Source: Streptacidiphilus fuscans (lineage in GTDB: Bacteria; Actinomycetota; Actinomycetes; Streptomycetales; Streptomycetaceae). Taken from it: 64,000 nt of DNA. A program made the position numbers and the translations under genes. The stretch lies in contig NZ_JADPRT010000006.1 in assembly GCF_015690355.1 (NCBI RefSeq), forward strand, positions 180,003 through 244,002, in the 5' to 3' direction. Below, one piece after another: positions 16,079 through 24,882 of the stretch (positions within the stretch are counted from its first letter, which is position 1; every line of letters starts with the position of its first letter). The notes beneath the pieces were generated by a model. The model searched no databases and was not told where the DNA came from. It saw only the letters and a list, made by a program, of their open reading frames with translations.

Positions 16079-17359
16079 GAACCGCGGCGTCCGACGCTCC
16101 CAGGCCGGGTCGGCGAGCACCATGCCGACCCGGTCGTCGCGGCTCCGGACGCCGCAGTCCAGATACTGCTTGTGCAGGCGCTCCAGCGCGTCGCGGTCCA
16201 ACTCGACGCCCAGGCCCGGCTGCTGCGGCACGGCCAGCGAGCCCTCGGACCAGACCAGCGCGCCCGGCCGCACCACCTCCTCGCGCTGCCACGGCGAGTG
16301 CGTGTCGCAGGCGTAGGTGAGCCCGGGGACGGCCGCGGCCAGGTGCGTCATGGCGGCCAGGGAGATGCCGAGATGGGTGTTGGAGTGCATGGAGAGGCCC
16401 CAGCCGAAGGTCTCGCAGATGCCCGCGAGCCGCATGCTGGCCCGGAAACCGCCCCAGTAGTGATGGTCCGTCAGCACGATCTTCACCGAGTCGAGCGCCG
16501 CGGCCTCGGGAATCTCGGCGAAGGAGGTGACGCACATGTTGGTCGCCAGCGGCAGGGAGGTGGCCCGGGCCACCTCCGCCATGCCGGGGTTGCCGCCGGT
16601 GGGGTCCTCCAGGTACTCCAGCAGGCCCTCCAGGCGCGGCGCGATGCGCTTCGAGGTCTCGACCGACCAGTTGGCGTTCGGGTCCAGCCGCAGCGGGTGG
16701 TCGGGGAAGGCCGCGCGCAGCGCCTCGATCGCCTCGGCCTCCGCCTCCGGCTCGAAGACGCCGCCCTTGAGCTTGAGCGAGCGGAAGCCGTAGGTGTCGA
16801 CCATCCGGCGGGCCTGGGCCACGATCCCCTCGGGGTCGAGCGCCGCGCCCCAGTCGTCCGCCGGGTAGCCCTCCGGCGCGGCGCCCTCGGGGTGGTGCGC
16901 CCAGCGGTAGAAGAGGTAGGCGCTGAACGGCACGGCCTCCCGCACCGCCCCGCCCAGCAGGTCGCAGACGCGCAGCCCGGTGGCCTTGCCCTGGGCGTCG
17001 TAGCAGGCGACCTCGAGGGCTCCGACGGTCTGCGCCACGGACTTCTCGCGCGAGGCCGCGCCGATCAGATCGGTCATGCCGACGGCGTCGACCGCGCCCA
17101 GCGCCTCGGCCACCCGGGTGGCGAGGCCGTTGAGGTCGAAGACCGAGAGCCCGACCAAGGCGGGTGCGGCGGCACGCAGGTTGGCGAGGGTCGGGTCGTC
17201 GCCGTAGGCCTCGCCGAGACCGGTGATCCCGGTGTCGGTATGGAGCTCGATGACGGCCCGCAGCTGGTACGGCTGGTGCACGCCGGAGGCGTTGAGCAGC
17301 GGTGGGTCGAGAACCGCCACGGGCGTGACGACGATGTCGGTGACCTTGGGAGTACGCAA
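16076..17359 (-). CDS. glucarate dehydratase-type enolase superfamily enzyme
   Basis: A 427-aa mandelate-racemase/enolase-superfamily protein of the glucarate dehydratase type. It should dehydrate D-glucarate (possibly galactarate) to 5-dehydro-4-deoxyglucarate. The capping-domain loop GVHQPYQLRAVIELHTDTGITGLGE is typical. KLKGG carries the Lys pair base. The metal ligands are the Asp and Asn of LDPNANW, the Glu of YLEDPTGG, and the later ATNMCV region. TDHHYWGG supplies the Asp-His base, and MHSNTHLGIS follows. A TTG start (17359) is preferred because AGGGGA lies upstream and the protein then starts RTPKVTDIVV. It fits between Udh and KdgD in the pathway and stands divergent from the iclR side, with an operator between them. 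Confidence 0.87.
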   Translation of the reverse strand: MRTPKVTDIVVTPVAVLDPPLLNASGVHQPYQLRAVIELHTDTGITGLGEAYGDDPTLANLRAAAPALVGLSVFDLNGLATRVAEALGAVDAVGMTDLIGAASREKSVAQTVGALEVACYDAQGKATGLRVCDLLGGAVREAVPFSAYLFYRWAHHPEGAAPEGYPADDWGAALDPEGIVAQARRMVDTYGFRSLKLKGGVFEPEAEAEAIEALRAAFPDHPLRLDPNANWSVETSKRIAPRLEGLLEYLEDPTGGNPGMAEVARATSLPLATNMCVTSFAEIPEAAALDSVKIVLTDHHYWGGFRASMRLAGICETFGWGLSMHSNTHLGISLAAMTHLAAAVPGLTYACDTHSPWQREEVVRPGALVWSEGSLAVPQQPGLGVELDRDALERLHKQYLDCGVRSRDDRVGMVLADPAWERRTPRF

Positions 17360-17428
17360 CGGCTTCCCCTTGGGAGACGTTCGGTGATCTGCGGTGGCGC
17401 CGCCCAGCAGTGCATGTGCACTCTGCAT

Positions 17429-17444
17429 ATTCACATTTATGAAC
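17429..17444. promoter_or_regulatory. candidate IclR operator, ATTCA-N6-TGAAC
   Basis: Nine of ten bases fit the GTTCA-N6-TGAAC palindrome. It lies 70 bases upstream of the glucarate dehydratase TTG. A second TGAAC half-site follows 19 bases on, at 17459-17463, on nearly the same helix face, which could support binding of a second dimer. Confidence 0.6.
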
Positions 17445-17550
17445 GGACACCACGGATATGAACAGCCTAGATCCGCAGCTCCGCCTGAGCAACCATCAGC
17501 ACGCCGGTCAGCCCCGGTCAGCCCACTGCCGGCCCACCGCCGGACCCGCC

Positions 17551-18342
17551 TCAGAGGTGCCGCGTGGCCAGCGCCAGCCGCTCCCGCGCGCCGAAGAGCG
17601 CGTCCCGGATCATCTGCTCCCGCCCCGGCGTCAGTCGGGCCACCGGGACCGAGCAGCTGACCGCGTCGCGGGCCGGGGTGCGATAGGGGATGTCCACCGC
17701 GAAGCAGCACAGCCCCAGGGTGTTCTCCTCCCGGTCCATCGCGTAGCCGCGCTCGCGCACCGCCCGCAGGTCCTCGATCAGCGCCGCCCGGCTGGTGTGG
17801 GTGTGCTCGGTCACCGGCTCCAGCCGCTCCGGCAGCATCCGCTCGATCTCGGCGTCGTCGTAGGTGGCGAGCAACGCCTTGCCCAGCGACGTCGCGTACG
17901 CGGGCAGCCGGCGGCCGACGCGGGTGAACGGGCGCAGGTAGTGCTGCGAGGCGCGGGTGGCCAGATAGACGACGTCGGTGCCGTCGAGCCGGGCGAGGTG
18001 GATGGTCTCGGTGGTGTCGTCGGCGAGCCGGTCAAGCACCGGCCTGGTGGCGGCGACCACCTCGTCGCCGTCGATGTAGGAGGTGCCGACCAGCAGCGCG
18101 CGCATGCCGATCCCGTAGCGGGTGCCGGTGACGTCGGTCTCCACCCAGCCGAGCTCGACCAGGGTGCGCAGCAGCATGTAGAGGCTGGACTTGGGGTAGC
18201 CCAGCGCCTCCTGGACCTCGGCCAGGCTGTGCAGTCCGGGCCGCCCGGCGAAGAACTCCAGCAACTCGACCGTGCGCACGGCGGACTTGACGTTCGCGCC
18301 ACCGCTCGCGGCGGCGGTTGCGGCAGGGCTGGGCAGCGCCAT
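17551..18342 (-). CDS. IclR family transcriptional regulator
   Basis: A 263-aa IclR-type regulator. Residues about 15-85 form the winged helix-turn-helix (HSLAEVQEALGYPKSSLYMLLRTLVELGWV, then GTRYGIG). Residues about 95-260 form the effector-binding GAF-like domain (ETIHLARLDGTDVVYLATR; GLCCFAVDIPYRTPARDAVSCSVPVARL). The ATG at 18342 has GAGGGGG upstream. It sits inside the uronate utilisation locus, divergent from the second PL8 lyase, with two GTTCA-N6-TGAAC sites in the shared promoter region. It is therefore the natural candidate for local regulator, sensing a uronate or a dehydrated aldarate. That pairing is inference; the family assignment is firm. Confidence 0.9.
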   Translation of the reverse strand: MALPSPAATAAASGGANVKSAVRTVELLEFFAGRPGLHSLAEVQEALGYPKSSLYMLLRTLVELGWVETDVTGTRYGIGMRALLVGTSYIDGDEVVAATRPVLDRLADDTTETIHLARLDGTDVVYLATRASQHYLRPFTRVGRRLPAYATSLGKALLATYDDAEIERMLPERLEPVTEHTHTSRAALIEDLRAVRERGYAMDREENTLGLCCFAVDIPYRTPARDAVSCSVPVARLTPGREQMIRDALFGARERLALATRHL

Positions 18343-18395
18343 GGGTCGGCCCCCTCGGAAGTTCGTACCGGTGATGCGCGGACGTTCACGGAGAC

Positions 18396-18411
18396 GTTCA
18401 CGCACGTGGAC
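18396..18411. promoter_or_regulatory. candidate IclR operator, GTTCA-N6-TGGAC
   Basis: Nine of ten bases match the palindrome. It lies 53 bases upstream of the iclR ATG, consistent with autoregulation. Its centre is 42 bases, about four helix turns, from the perfect site at 18438-18453. Confidence 0.55.
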
Positions 18412-18437
18412 TGCGTTCAGCATAGACCGCAGGCCTT

Positions 18438-18453
18438 GTTCAGGCATATGAAC
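18438..18453. promoter_or_regulatory. candidate IclR operator, perfect GTTCA-N6-TGAAC
   Basis: GTTCA (18438-18442), GGCATA, TGAAC (18449-18453): all ten half-site bases fit. It lies 40 bases upstream of the PL8 ATG and 95 bases upstream of iclR. An additional GTTCA half-site is at 18415-18419. Confidence 0.65.
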
Positions 18454-18493
18454 TCTGTCCAACTCCTTGACTGGCATCCGGGGAGGCCCTGTC

Positions 18494-20989
18494 ATGTCAT
18501 CCATGGACCAGACGACCGACGAGACTTCGCTGGCAACGACCCGTCGCGCGCCGCTGACGCGTCGCCACCTCCTGGGCACCGGTGCCGCCGTGACCGGTGC
18601 CGCCCTCCTCGGCGCGGCGGCTGTCGCTCCGGCCGCCACCGCGGCCACGCCGACGTCCGCCCCGGCGGGCACACCGGCTCCGACGCCCTCCCCCACCACG
18701 ACCCCGGACCCCTTCGACCAGCTGCGCGGAGTCTGGTCCGACATCCTCACCGGCGGCAGCGCGGTCGATCCGAGCGACCCGGACTACGCCGCCGCGATCG
18801 CGACCGTCGACGCCGCAGCCGCGGCCGACATCGCGCTCTACGACAACTCGGCCACCCCGGCGTCCGTCTACACCGACATGCCGTTCACCCATGTGGAGAA
18901 CGCCAGCGGCACCTACGCCCGGCTGCTGGCCACCGCCGTGGCCTGGGCGACGCCCGGCTCGCACTACCACCAGGACCCGACCGTCGCGGCCCGGCTGGTC
19001 CAGGCGCTGCGGCTGATCGGCACGGCGTACTACAACCCGTCCTCCGCCGAGGTCGGCAACTGGTACCACTGGGAGATCGCCGCTCCGCAGGACCTGGTCA
19101 ACACCTGCGCGATACTCGGCGCCCAGGTCCCGGCCGCCGACCTGGCCTCCTACCTCACCACCGTGGCCCACTTCGTGCCGGACCCCACCCACCAGCAGCA
19201 GGGCACCGTCGTCACCACCGGCGCCAACCGCTCCGACATGTGCCAGATCACCATCCTGCGCGGCATCCTGGCCAAGGACGCCTCGCTGGTCACGCTCGGC
19301 CGCGACAAGCTCTCCGACATCTACCCCTACGTCACCACCTCCGACGGCTACTACCAGGACGGCGGCTACATCCAGCACGGCACCGTGGCCTACAACGGCC
19401 ACTACGCGTACGTGCTGCTGAACGACCTGAGCCAGCTCTCGCTGCTGCTGACCGGCTCGTCCTGGCCGATCACCGACCCCGGTTTCGCGGTGATCCTCGA
19501 CTCCGTCGACCTCACCTACGCGCCGTACATGTACGACGGGTTGGTCATGGACGTGGTCCGCGGCCGGTTCCTCTCCCGGCAGGGCGAGACGGACCACGAC
19601 GCGGGACACGACATCACCGAGGCGGTGCTGCGGCTGATCCCGGTCGGCTCGCGCGAGCAGCAGAAGCGCTGGAAGGCGCTGGCCAAGGGCTGGATCACCC
19701 GCGAGACCTTCGCGCCGATCAAGGCCACCGCCTCACCCGCCCGGATGGCACTGATCAAGTCGATCCTCGACGACCCCCTGGTCCGCCCGGCGCAGCAGGG
19801 GCCGAACCACGTGCAGCAGCCGTCCGTCGAGCGCGCGGTGCACCGACGCGAGGGCTGGGGCTGGGCGGTCGCGCTCTCCAGCAGCCGGATCACCCGGCTG
19901 GAGGCGATCAACGGCGAGAACCAGCGCGGCTGGCACACCGGAGACGGCGCGACCTACCTCTACACGGGCGACAACGGCCACTTCACGGACAACTACTGGC
20001 CCACCGTCGACTGCACCCGCCTGCCCGGCGTCACCGCCGACACGATCCCGCTGCCGAACAGCGCGGGCAACGGCACGCTGCCGCCGACCACCTGGGCGGG
20101 CGGCGCGGTGCTGGACGACCGGTGGGGCGCGGTCGGCCTGGACCTGGTGGCGTACGGCTCGCCGCTGCGAGCGCGCAAGTCCTGGTTCTGCCTGGACGAC
20201 TGCGTGGTGGCGCTCGGCGCGGGCATCACCGGCAGCTCCGGCCACACCGTCGAGACCACGCTGGAGAACCGCAACCTGCACCCGACGGGCACCAACCGGC
20301 TGACCGTCGACGGCACCGCGCAACCGACCACGCTCGGCTGGACGGCGGCGTTCCCGGCCACCGAGGGCTGGGCGCAACTGGAGGGCGTCGGCGGCTACGT
20401 CCTGCTGCCGGGCGGCACGTCGACCGGCACCGTGCTGCGCGCGCTGCGCGAACAGCGCACCGGGGCCTGGGCGGACATCGACAACGGCCCCAGCACCGGC
20501 GGCACCACCACGCCGTACACCAACACCTACGTCACGCTCTGGCTGGACCACGGCGTGGACCCGACGGACGCGCAGTACGCCTACGTCCTGCTGCCCGGTG
20601 CGGACGCCCGCACCACCGCGCAGCGGGCGGCCCGCCCGCTGGTCGAGGTGCTGGCCAACTCGGCCGACCTGCAAGCCATCCGGGACCGGCAGCAGGACCT
20701 GACGGCGGCCAACTTCTTCACCGCGGGCAGCGTCGCCGGCCTCACCACCGGCGGTCCCGCCTCGGTGCTGGTGCAGCGCCGCCCGGCAGGTCTCTCGGTG
20801 GCGGTGAGCGACCCCACCTGCACCCAGTCCACGCTCACCGTCACCGTGGCCGGCTTCGGACCGATCCGCAGCGGCTTCGGCGAGGAGCCGGGTGTCCGGG
20901 TCCAGGTGGCCGACGGCGTCGCGACCGTCACGCTGGACCTCACCCAGGGCCTGCCCGGCACCACCCGCACGGCCCGGCTGCGGCTCTGA
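18494..20989 (+). CDS. secreted polysaccharide lyase family 8
   Basis: An 831-aa extracellular PL8 lyase, shorter than the one at 3472 because it lacks the C-terminal DNRLRE-like module. The Tat signal is TRRHLLGTGAAVTGAALLG, followed by a Pro/Thr-rich spacer (about residues 60-75). Candidate catalytic residues are the Asn of NWYHWEIAAPQ (about 190), the His and Tyr of IQHGTVAYNGHYAY (about 293-305) and the Arg of RGRFLSRQ (about 356), with NGENQRGWHTGDG further on. The ATG at 18494 has GGGAGG 7 bases upstream. The earlier TTG at 18467 was rejected. Family members cleave hyaluronan, chondroitin or xanthan. Its product would feed the uronate oxidation genes next door. Confidence 0.9.
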   Translation: MSSMDQTTDETSLATTRRAPLTRRHLLGTGAAVTGAALLGAAAVAPAATAATPTSAPAGTPAPTPSPTTTPDPFDQLRGVWSDILTGGSAVDPSDPDYAAAIATVDAAAAADIALYDNSATPASVYTDMPFTHVENASGTYARLLATAVAWATPGSHYHQDPTVAARLVQALRLIGTAYYNPSSAEVGNWYHWEIAAPQDLVNTCAILGAQVPAADLASYLTTVAHFVPDPTHQQQGTVVTTGANRSDMCQITILRGILAKDASLVTLGRDKLSDIYPYVTTSDGYYQDGGYIQHGTVAYNGHYAYVLLNDLSQLSLLLTGSSWPITDPGFAVILDSVDLTYAPYMYDGLVMDVVRGRFLSRQGETDHDAGHDITEAVLRLIPVGSREQQKRWKALAKGWITRETFAPIKATASPARMALIKSILDDPLVRPAQQGPNHVQQPSVERAVHRREGWGWAVALSSSRITRLEAINGENQRGWHTGDGATYLYTGDNGHFTDNYWPTVDCTRLPGVTADTIPLPNSAGNGTLPPTTWAGGAVLDDRWGAVGLDLVAYGSPLRARKSWFCLDDCVVALGAGITGSSGHTVETTLENRNLHPTGTNRLTVDGTAQPTTLGWTAAFPATEGWAQLEGVGGYVLLPGGTSTGTVLRALREQRTGAWADIDNGPSTGGTTTPYTNTYVTLWLDHGVDPTDAQYAYVLLPGADARTTAQRAARPLVEVLANSADLQAIRDRQQDLTAANFFTAGSVAGLTTGGPASVLVQRRPAGLSVAVSDPTCTQSTLTVTVAGFGPIRSGFGEEPGVRVQVADGVATVTLDLTQGLPGTTRTARLRL

Positions 20990-21010
20990 CGGCTCCCGTA
21001 CTCCGTCGGG

Positions 21011-21808
21011 TCAGCGCGCCAGGTAGCCGCCGTCCACCGGGAGCACCACGCCGGTGATGAACGAGGCCGCGTCCGAGGCCAGGAACGCGATCGCCCGGGC
21101 CACCTCCTCCGGCTCCCCGAGCCGTCCGAGGGGGTGGGACCGGGCCATCACGTCGAGGTACTCCGGTCCGCCGGGCTCGTCCTGGAGTGCCTGGACCCGC
21201 TCGGTGGTGATGGTGCCGGGGGCCACCGCGTTGACCCGGATGCCACGGTCCGCCCATTCGACCGCAAGGTGCATGGTCAGCCCGGACGCGACGAACTTGG
21301 CCGGGCCGTAGGCCGCCTGACGCGCCTGCCCGGCCAGTCCGGAGATCGAGGAGACGCAGACGACCGCGCCGCCACGGGGCTGTCCCGCCATCGCCTCGAT
21401 GGCGTACTTGCAGGTCAGAAACATCCCCTTGCCGTCGACGGCCATGACCTTGTCCCAGTCCTCGGGGCTGGTCTCCGCCAGGTCGGAGAGCGGCAGGATC
21501 CCGGCGTTGGCCACGGCGACGTCCAGCCGCCCGAAGCGGGTGACCGCCTGGTCCACCATCCGGCGCACGTCCTCGGGCACGGTCACGTCGCAGACCAGCG
21601 TCACGACCTCGCCGCCCGCGTCGCCCGGCGCGTCCTCCCGCATGGCCGTGCGCGCGGTGAGCCGGGCCAGCCCGTCCGCGTCGACGTCGGCGGCCACCAC
21701 CTGGGCGCCGAGCCGGACCAGCAGCTCGGCCGTGGCCCGCCCGATCCCGCTCGCCGCGCCCGTCACCAGACAGGACCTGCCCCGCAGATCCACCAGCGGT
21801 TCCGCCAT
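21011..21808 (-). CDS. short-chain dehydrogenase/reductase
   Basis: A 265-aa classical SDR. It has TGAASGIGRAT for the dinucleotide, AADVDAD for the cofactor acidic residue (suggesting NAD(H)), NAG at about 105, a Ser in CVSSISG and the catalytic pair in YGPAKFVASG. VVLPVDGGYLAR ends the protein. AAGGAGC precedes the ATG. The substrate is unknown. It follows the two molybdenum hydroxylase genes on the same strand with a 77-base gap, so an alcohol or ketone step in the same catabolic route is possible. Alternatively it belongs with the PL8 gene, which converges on it 21 bases away. Confidence 0.82.
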   Translation of the reverse strand: MAEPLVDLRGRSCLVTGAASGIGRATAELLVRLGAQVVAADVDADGLARLTARTAMREDAPGDAGGEVVTLVCDVTVPEDVRRMVDQAVTRFGRLDVAVANAGILPLSDLAETSPEDWDKVMAVDGKGMFLTCKYAIEAMAGQPRGGAVVCVSSISGLAGQARQAAYGPAKFVASGLTMHLAVEWADRGIRVNAVAPGTITTERVQALQDEPGGPEYLDVMARSHPLGRLGEPEEVARAIAFLASDAASFITGVVLPVDGGYLAR

Positions 21809-21885
21809 GTCGCCTGCTCCTTCGCTCGATCGTCGCCCACCGATCCGAACGAGGCGCAGGCTCCAGGGTCACGCCGGAGCCTGCC

Positions 21886-22362
21886 TCAGAACTTGTCCGC
21901 CGCCGAGAGGATCGCCTCGCGGATACGGACGTAGGTCCCGCAGCGGCAGATGTTGCGGATCTCGTCGAAGTCCGCGTCGCCGATCTCGTGGCCCGCGGCG
22001 CGCGCCTCCAGGACCTTGGCGACGGCCGCCATGATCTGCCCCGGCTGGCAGTAGCCGCACTGCGGGACGTCCATCTCCAGCCAGGCCTCCTGCATCGGGT
22101 GCAGGTCCTTGCCCACGGTGGCGGGCAGGCCCTCGATGGTGGTGACCTCGTCCGTCGCCGCCACGTCGGAGACGGGGATGCAGCAGAGGTTCACCGCCTT
22201 GCCGTTGAGGTGGCTGGTGCACGCCTGGCAGACGCCCAGCCCGCAGCCGTACTTGGGCCCCCGCACGCCCAGGATGTCGCGCAGCACCCAGAGCAGGCGC
22301 ACGTCGTCCTCGACGTCCACGGTGACCTGCTTACCGTTGAGGACGAAGGTGTGCTGGGGCAT
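21886..22362 (-). CDS. (2Fe-2S)-binding small subunit of a molybdenum hydroxylase (IorA type)
   Basis: A 158-aa electron-transfer subunit with the two [2Fe-2S] sites of the xanthine oxidase family. The plant-ferredoxin type site is CGLGVCQACTSHL with the fourth Cys in NLCC. The second site is QCGYCQPGQ with ICRCGTY. It passes electrons from the molybdenum cofactor in the partner encoded just upstream (gap of 63 bases). GAGGAGAG precedes the ATG. No FAD-binding middle subunit gene is present, as in isoquinoline 1-oxidoreductase-type two-subunit enzymes, which usually pass electrons to a cytochrome. The substrate is unknown. Confidence 0.88.
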   Translation of the reverse strand: MPQHTFVLNGKQVTVDVEDDVRLLWVLRDILGVRGPKYGCGLGVCQACTSHLNGKAVNLCCIPVSDVAATDEVTTIEGLPATVGKDLHPMQEAWLEMDVPQCGYCQPGQIMAAVAKVLEARAAGHEIGDADFDEIRNICRCGTYVRIREAILSAADKF

Positions 22363-22425
22363 GAACGGAACTCTCCTCGGTCGGCGGTCGGAAGCTGGAT
22401 TGACGGGTCGTCAGTGCGCGCGGGC

Positions 22426-24783
22426 TCAGTACGCGCGGCTGAGGCCGTCGGTGGGCGACTGCGGGATCGGCGGCACGGTGGGCAGCGGCGTGAAGCCCAG
22501 CGGCTGGTCGTGGTTGATCGGGAAGGTGGTCGGGAACGTCCCGGTCGCCCGCGCGTACGCGCACGCCACGGCCGCCATCGACGCCGCCACTCCGAACTCC
22601 CCCGCGCCGCCGGGCTGGCCGGTGGTCGGCGGCATCACCACGATCTCCAGGTCGTTCGGGACGTTCCACTGGCGGGTGTAGAAGTAGTTGTCCCAACTGC
22701 CTTCCTGGAACACGCCGTCCTGCAGGTGCAGCGACGAGCTCAGGGTCAGCGCGATGCCGTCCATGATGCCGCCCATCATCTGCGCCTTCAGCCCCAGCGG
22801 GTTGACGGCCAGGCCGACGTCGACGGCGCAGACCGCCTTGGTCACCCGCGGCCCGGTGTACGCGTCCGGGATCTTCCGGTCGACCGTCGCTGGCGTGCAG
22901 TCGATCTCCACCAGCATCGCGACGAAGCCGTGGTACTCCGCGTGCAGCGCGATGCCCTGGGCGGTGCCGGGGGCCATCGTCCGTCCCCAGTCGCCCTGTT
23001 CGGCCACCTTGTCCAGCACCGCGATCGCCCGCGGGTCCTTGAGGAAGGAGCGACGGAACCGGTACGGGTCCTGGTTCATGGCGGCGGCCAGCTTGTCGAC
23101 CACCAACTCCTGGGCGCAGCGCACGTTCGGCGAGTAGATGTTGCGCATGCTGCCGGTGTTGAAGCCCTTGTCGACCTCGCTGAGCAGCTGCGTGGTGACG
23201 CCGAAGTTGTAGGGCGTCTGCTGGGTCAACTCGAAGATGGTCTCCGAGAAGCCGATGTCGCCGACCGGCAGCTTGGCGACCAGCGCGGTGATGATCTCGC
23301 CGAGCCCGTGGCTGAAGTCGGTCGCCACCGAGGTGTGCCGCTGCTCGTAGCTGATGACCTCGCCCAGCGAGTAGGTCGCCCGGACCCGGGAGGTCGACAT
23401 CGGGTGGCTGCGGCCCTGCCGGAAGTCGTCGGTGCGGTGCCACATCAGCCGGACCGGCTTGCCCATGGCCTTCGAGATCTCGGCCGCCTCGCGGGCCGCG
23501 TCGAAGAAGAGCTTGCGTCCGAACGACCCGCCGCCCTGGACCACGTGCACGGTGACCGCCGAGACCGGCAGGCCGAGCTCGGCCGCGATCGCCTCCTGCG
23601 CCACGATCGGCGACTTGAGCGAGGCCCAGATCTCCGCACTGTCCGCACGCACGTCGGCGACGGCGCAGTTGGGCTCCAGCGCGCTGTTGCTGGCGAAGTG
23701 GAAGGTGAACCGCTCGTCGACCGCCTCCGTCAGCAGCGGCAACGGCGGAACGACCAGCGGCAGTTCGGCGGCCTTCAGCTCGGCGAGCACGGTGTCGTCC
23801 GAGGAGTGGTCCTCCGTTCCCGGACCCCAGGTGACCTGCAGCGCGCGCACCGCGTCGATGCACTGGCCGAAGGTCGCGCCGCGCACCGCGACGCCGGTGG
23901 AGACCACGGCCACGTCGGTGATCCCCGGCATGGCCAGCACGGCGGCCTGGTTCTGCACCGAGACGACCGTGCCGTTGATCGTCGGCGGACGGCAGACCAT
24001 GCTCGGCAGCGCGCCGTCGACCTGCAGGTCCATCGCGAACTGCTTGCGCCCCGTGACCGCGTCCAGCGCGTCGATCCGGCCCTGCGAAGTGCCGACGACG
24101 CTGAAGTCCTTGGCGTCCTTCAGCGTGACCGAGACCGCCGTCGTGCTCACCGCGGCCGCCGCCGTGGCGAGCTGACCGTACGTCATCGTCGCGCCGGTGG
24201 CCGAGGTCACCACGCCGAGGCCCGTGGTCAGCGTGTCGATCGGCTCGGAGAGCAGCTCGGCGGCTGCCTTGAGCAGTTGCCCCCGAGCCAGCGCGGCAGC
24301 GACCCGGATCGGGGTGAAGGTGGAGATCGTGGTGTTGGAGCCGCCGGTCAGCTGGTTGAAGAGCAGCTCGGGCCGGGCGTCGGCGAGGGTGATCCGGACC
24401 TGGCTCAGCGGGATGTCCAGCTCCTCGGCCACGATCATGGCGCTGGAGGTGGTGATGCCCTGCCCGACCTCGGCGCGGGGCAGCGCGAGCGTGGCGGTGC
24501 CGTCGGTGCCGAGCTGGATGCTGATCAGGTTGGCCGTGGGCAGGGCCGCGTCGGTCAGCATGTCGTTGAGGTCGTAGATCTCGGACGGCTCCGGCAGCGA
24601 CGGGATCCCCGCCTCCGGCAGCCCCGACTCGGGCGCGGCCGCGGAGGCGCGCTGCGGCGCCGCGACGCCCTCGCCGAACTGCGCGGCGACCGTCAGCGTC
24701 GAGGCGGCGAGGACGTATCCCAGAAAGGTCCGCCGCCCGACTCCCGGCTTCCCACTCCGCCCGTCCGTCCCCTGGTCGCCCAT
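22426..24783 (-). CDS. molybdopterin-binding large subunit of an aldehyde/isoquinoline oxidoreductase (IorB type)
   Basis: A 785-aa molybdenum hydroxylase large subunit. Residues about 15-45 look like a Tat signal (GVGRRTFLGYVLAASTLTVAA), so the enzyme is probably exported or membrane-facing. Cofactor-binding blocks include ALPRAEVGQGITTSSAMIV, GGGSFGRKLFFDAA and, near the C-terminus, GQPGGAGEFGVAASMAAVA with the catalytic Glu. Together with the small subunit it would hydroxylate an N-heterocycle or oxidise an aldehyde with water as oxygen donor. GGAGGGG lies 5 bases before the ATG. A possible TetR-type operator lies about 100 bases upstream, shared with the divergent sigma factor gene. Confidence 0.87.
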   Translation of the reverse strand: MGDQGTDGRSGKPGVGRRTFLGYVLAASTLTVAAQFGEGVAAPQRASAAAPESGLPEAGIPSLPEPSEIYDLNDMLTDAALPTANLISIQLGTDGTATLALPRAEVGQGITTSSAMIVAEELDIPLSQVRITLADARPELLFNQLTGGSNTTISTFTPIRVAAALARGQLLKAAAELLSEPIDTLTTGLGVVTSATGATMTYGQLATAAAAVSTTAVSVTLKDAKDFSVVGTSQGRIDALDAVTGRKQFAMDLQVDGALPSMVCRPPTINGTVVSVQNQAAVLAMPGITDVAVVSTGVAVRGATFGQCIDAVRALQVTWGPGTEDHSSDDTVLAELKAAELPLVVPPLPLLTEAVDERFTFHFASNSALEPNCAVADVRADSAEIWASLKSPIVAQEAIAAELGLPVSAVTVHVVQGGGSFGRKLFFDAAREAAEISKAMGKPVRLMWHRTDDFRQGRSHPMSTSRVRATYSLGEVISYEQRHTSVATDFSHGLGEIITALVAKLPVGDIGFSETIFELTQQTPYNFGVTTQLLSEVDKGFNTGSMRNIYSPNVRCAQELVVDKLAAAMNQDPYRFRRSFLKDPRAIAVLDKVAEQGDWGRTMAPGTAQGIALHAEYHGFVAMLVEIDCTPATVDRKIPDAYTGPRVTKAVCAVDVGLAVNPLGLKAQMMGGIMDGIALTLSSSLHLQDGVFQEGSWDNYFYTRQWNVPNDLEIVVMPPTTGQPGGAGEFGVAASMAAVACAYARATGTFPTTFPINHDQPLGFTPLPTVPPIPQSPTDGLSRAY

Positions 24784-24882
24784 CAACGCCCCTCCGGCTT
24801 CGTCCACTTGACCCTGTTCCGACCGTGCGACGCCATCCGACCCGTATGCGCACGTACGCGCCCGTACGCGCAGGATCCGCCT

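Noticed and set aside
18467..18493. TTG start for the second PL8 lyase
   Set aside because: No ribosome site, and it would precede the Tat signal by extra residues. The ATG at 18494 has GGGAGG at good distance.
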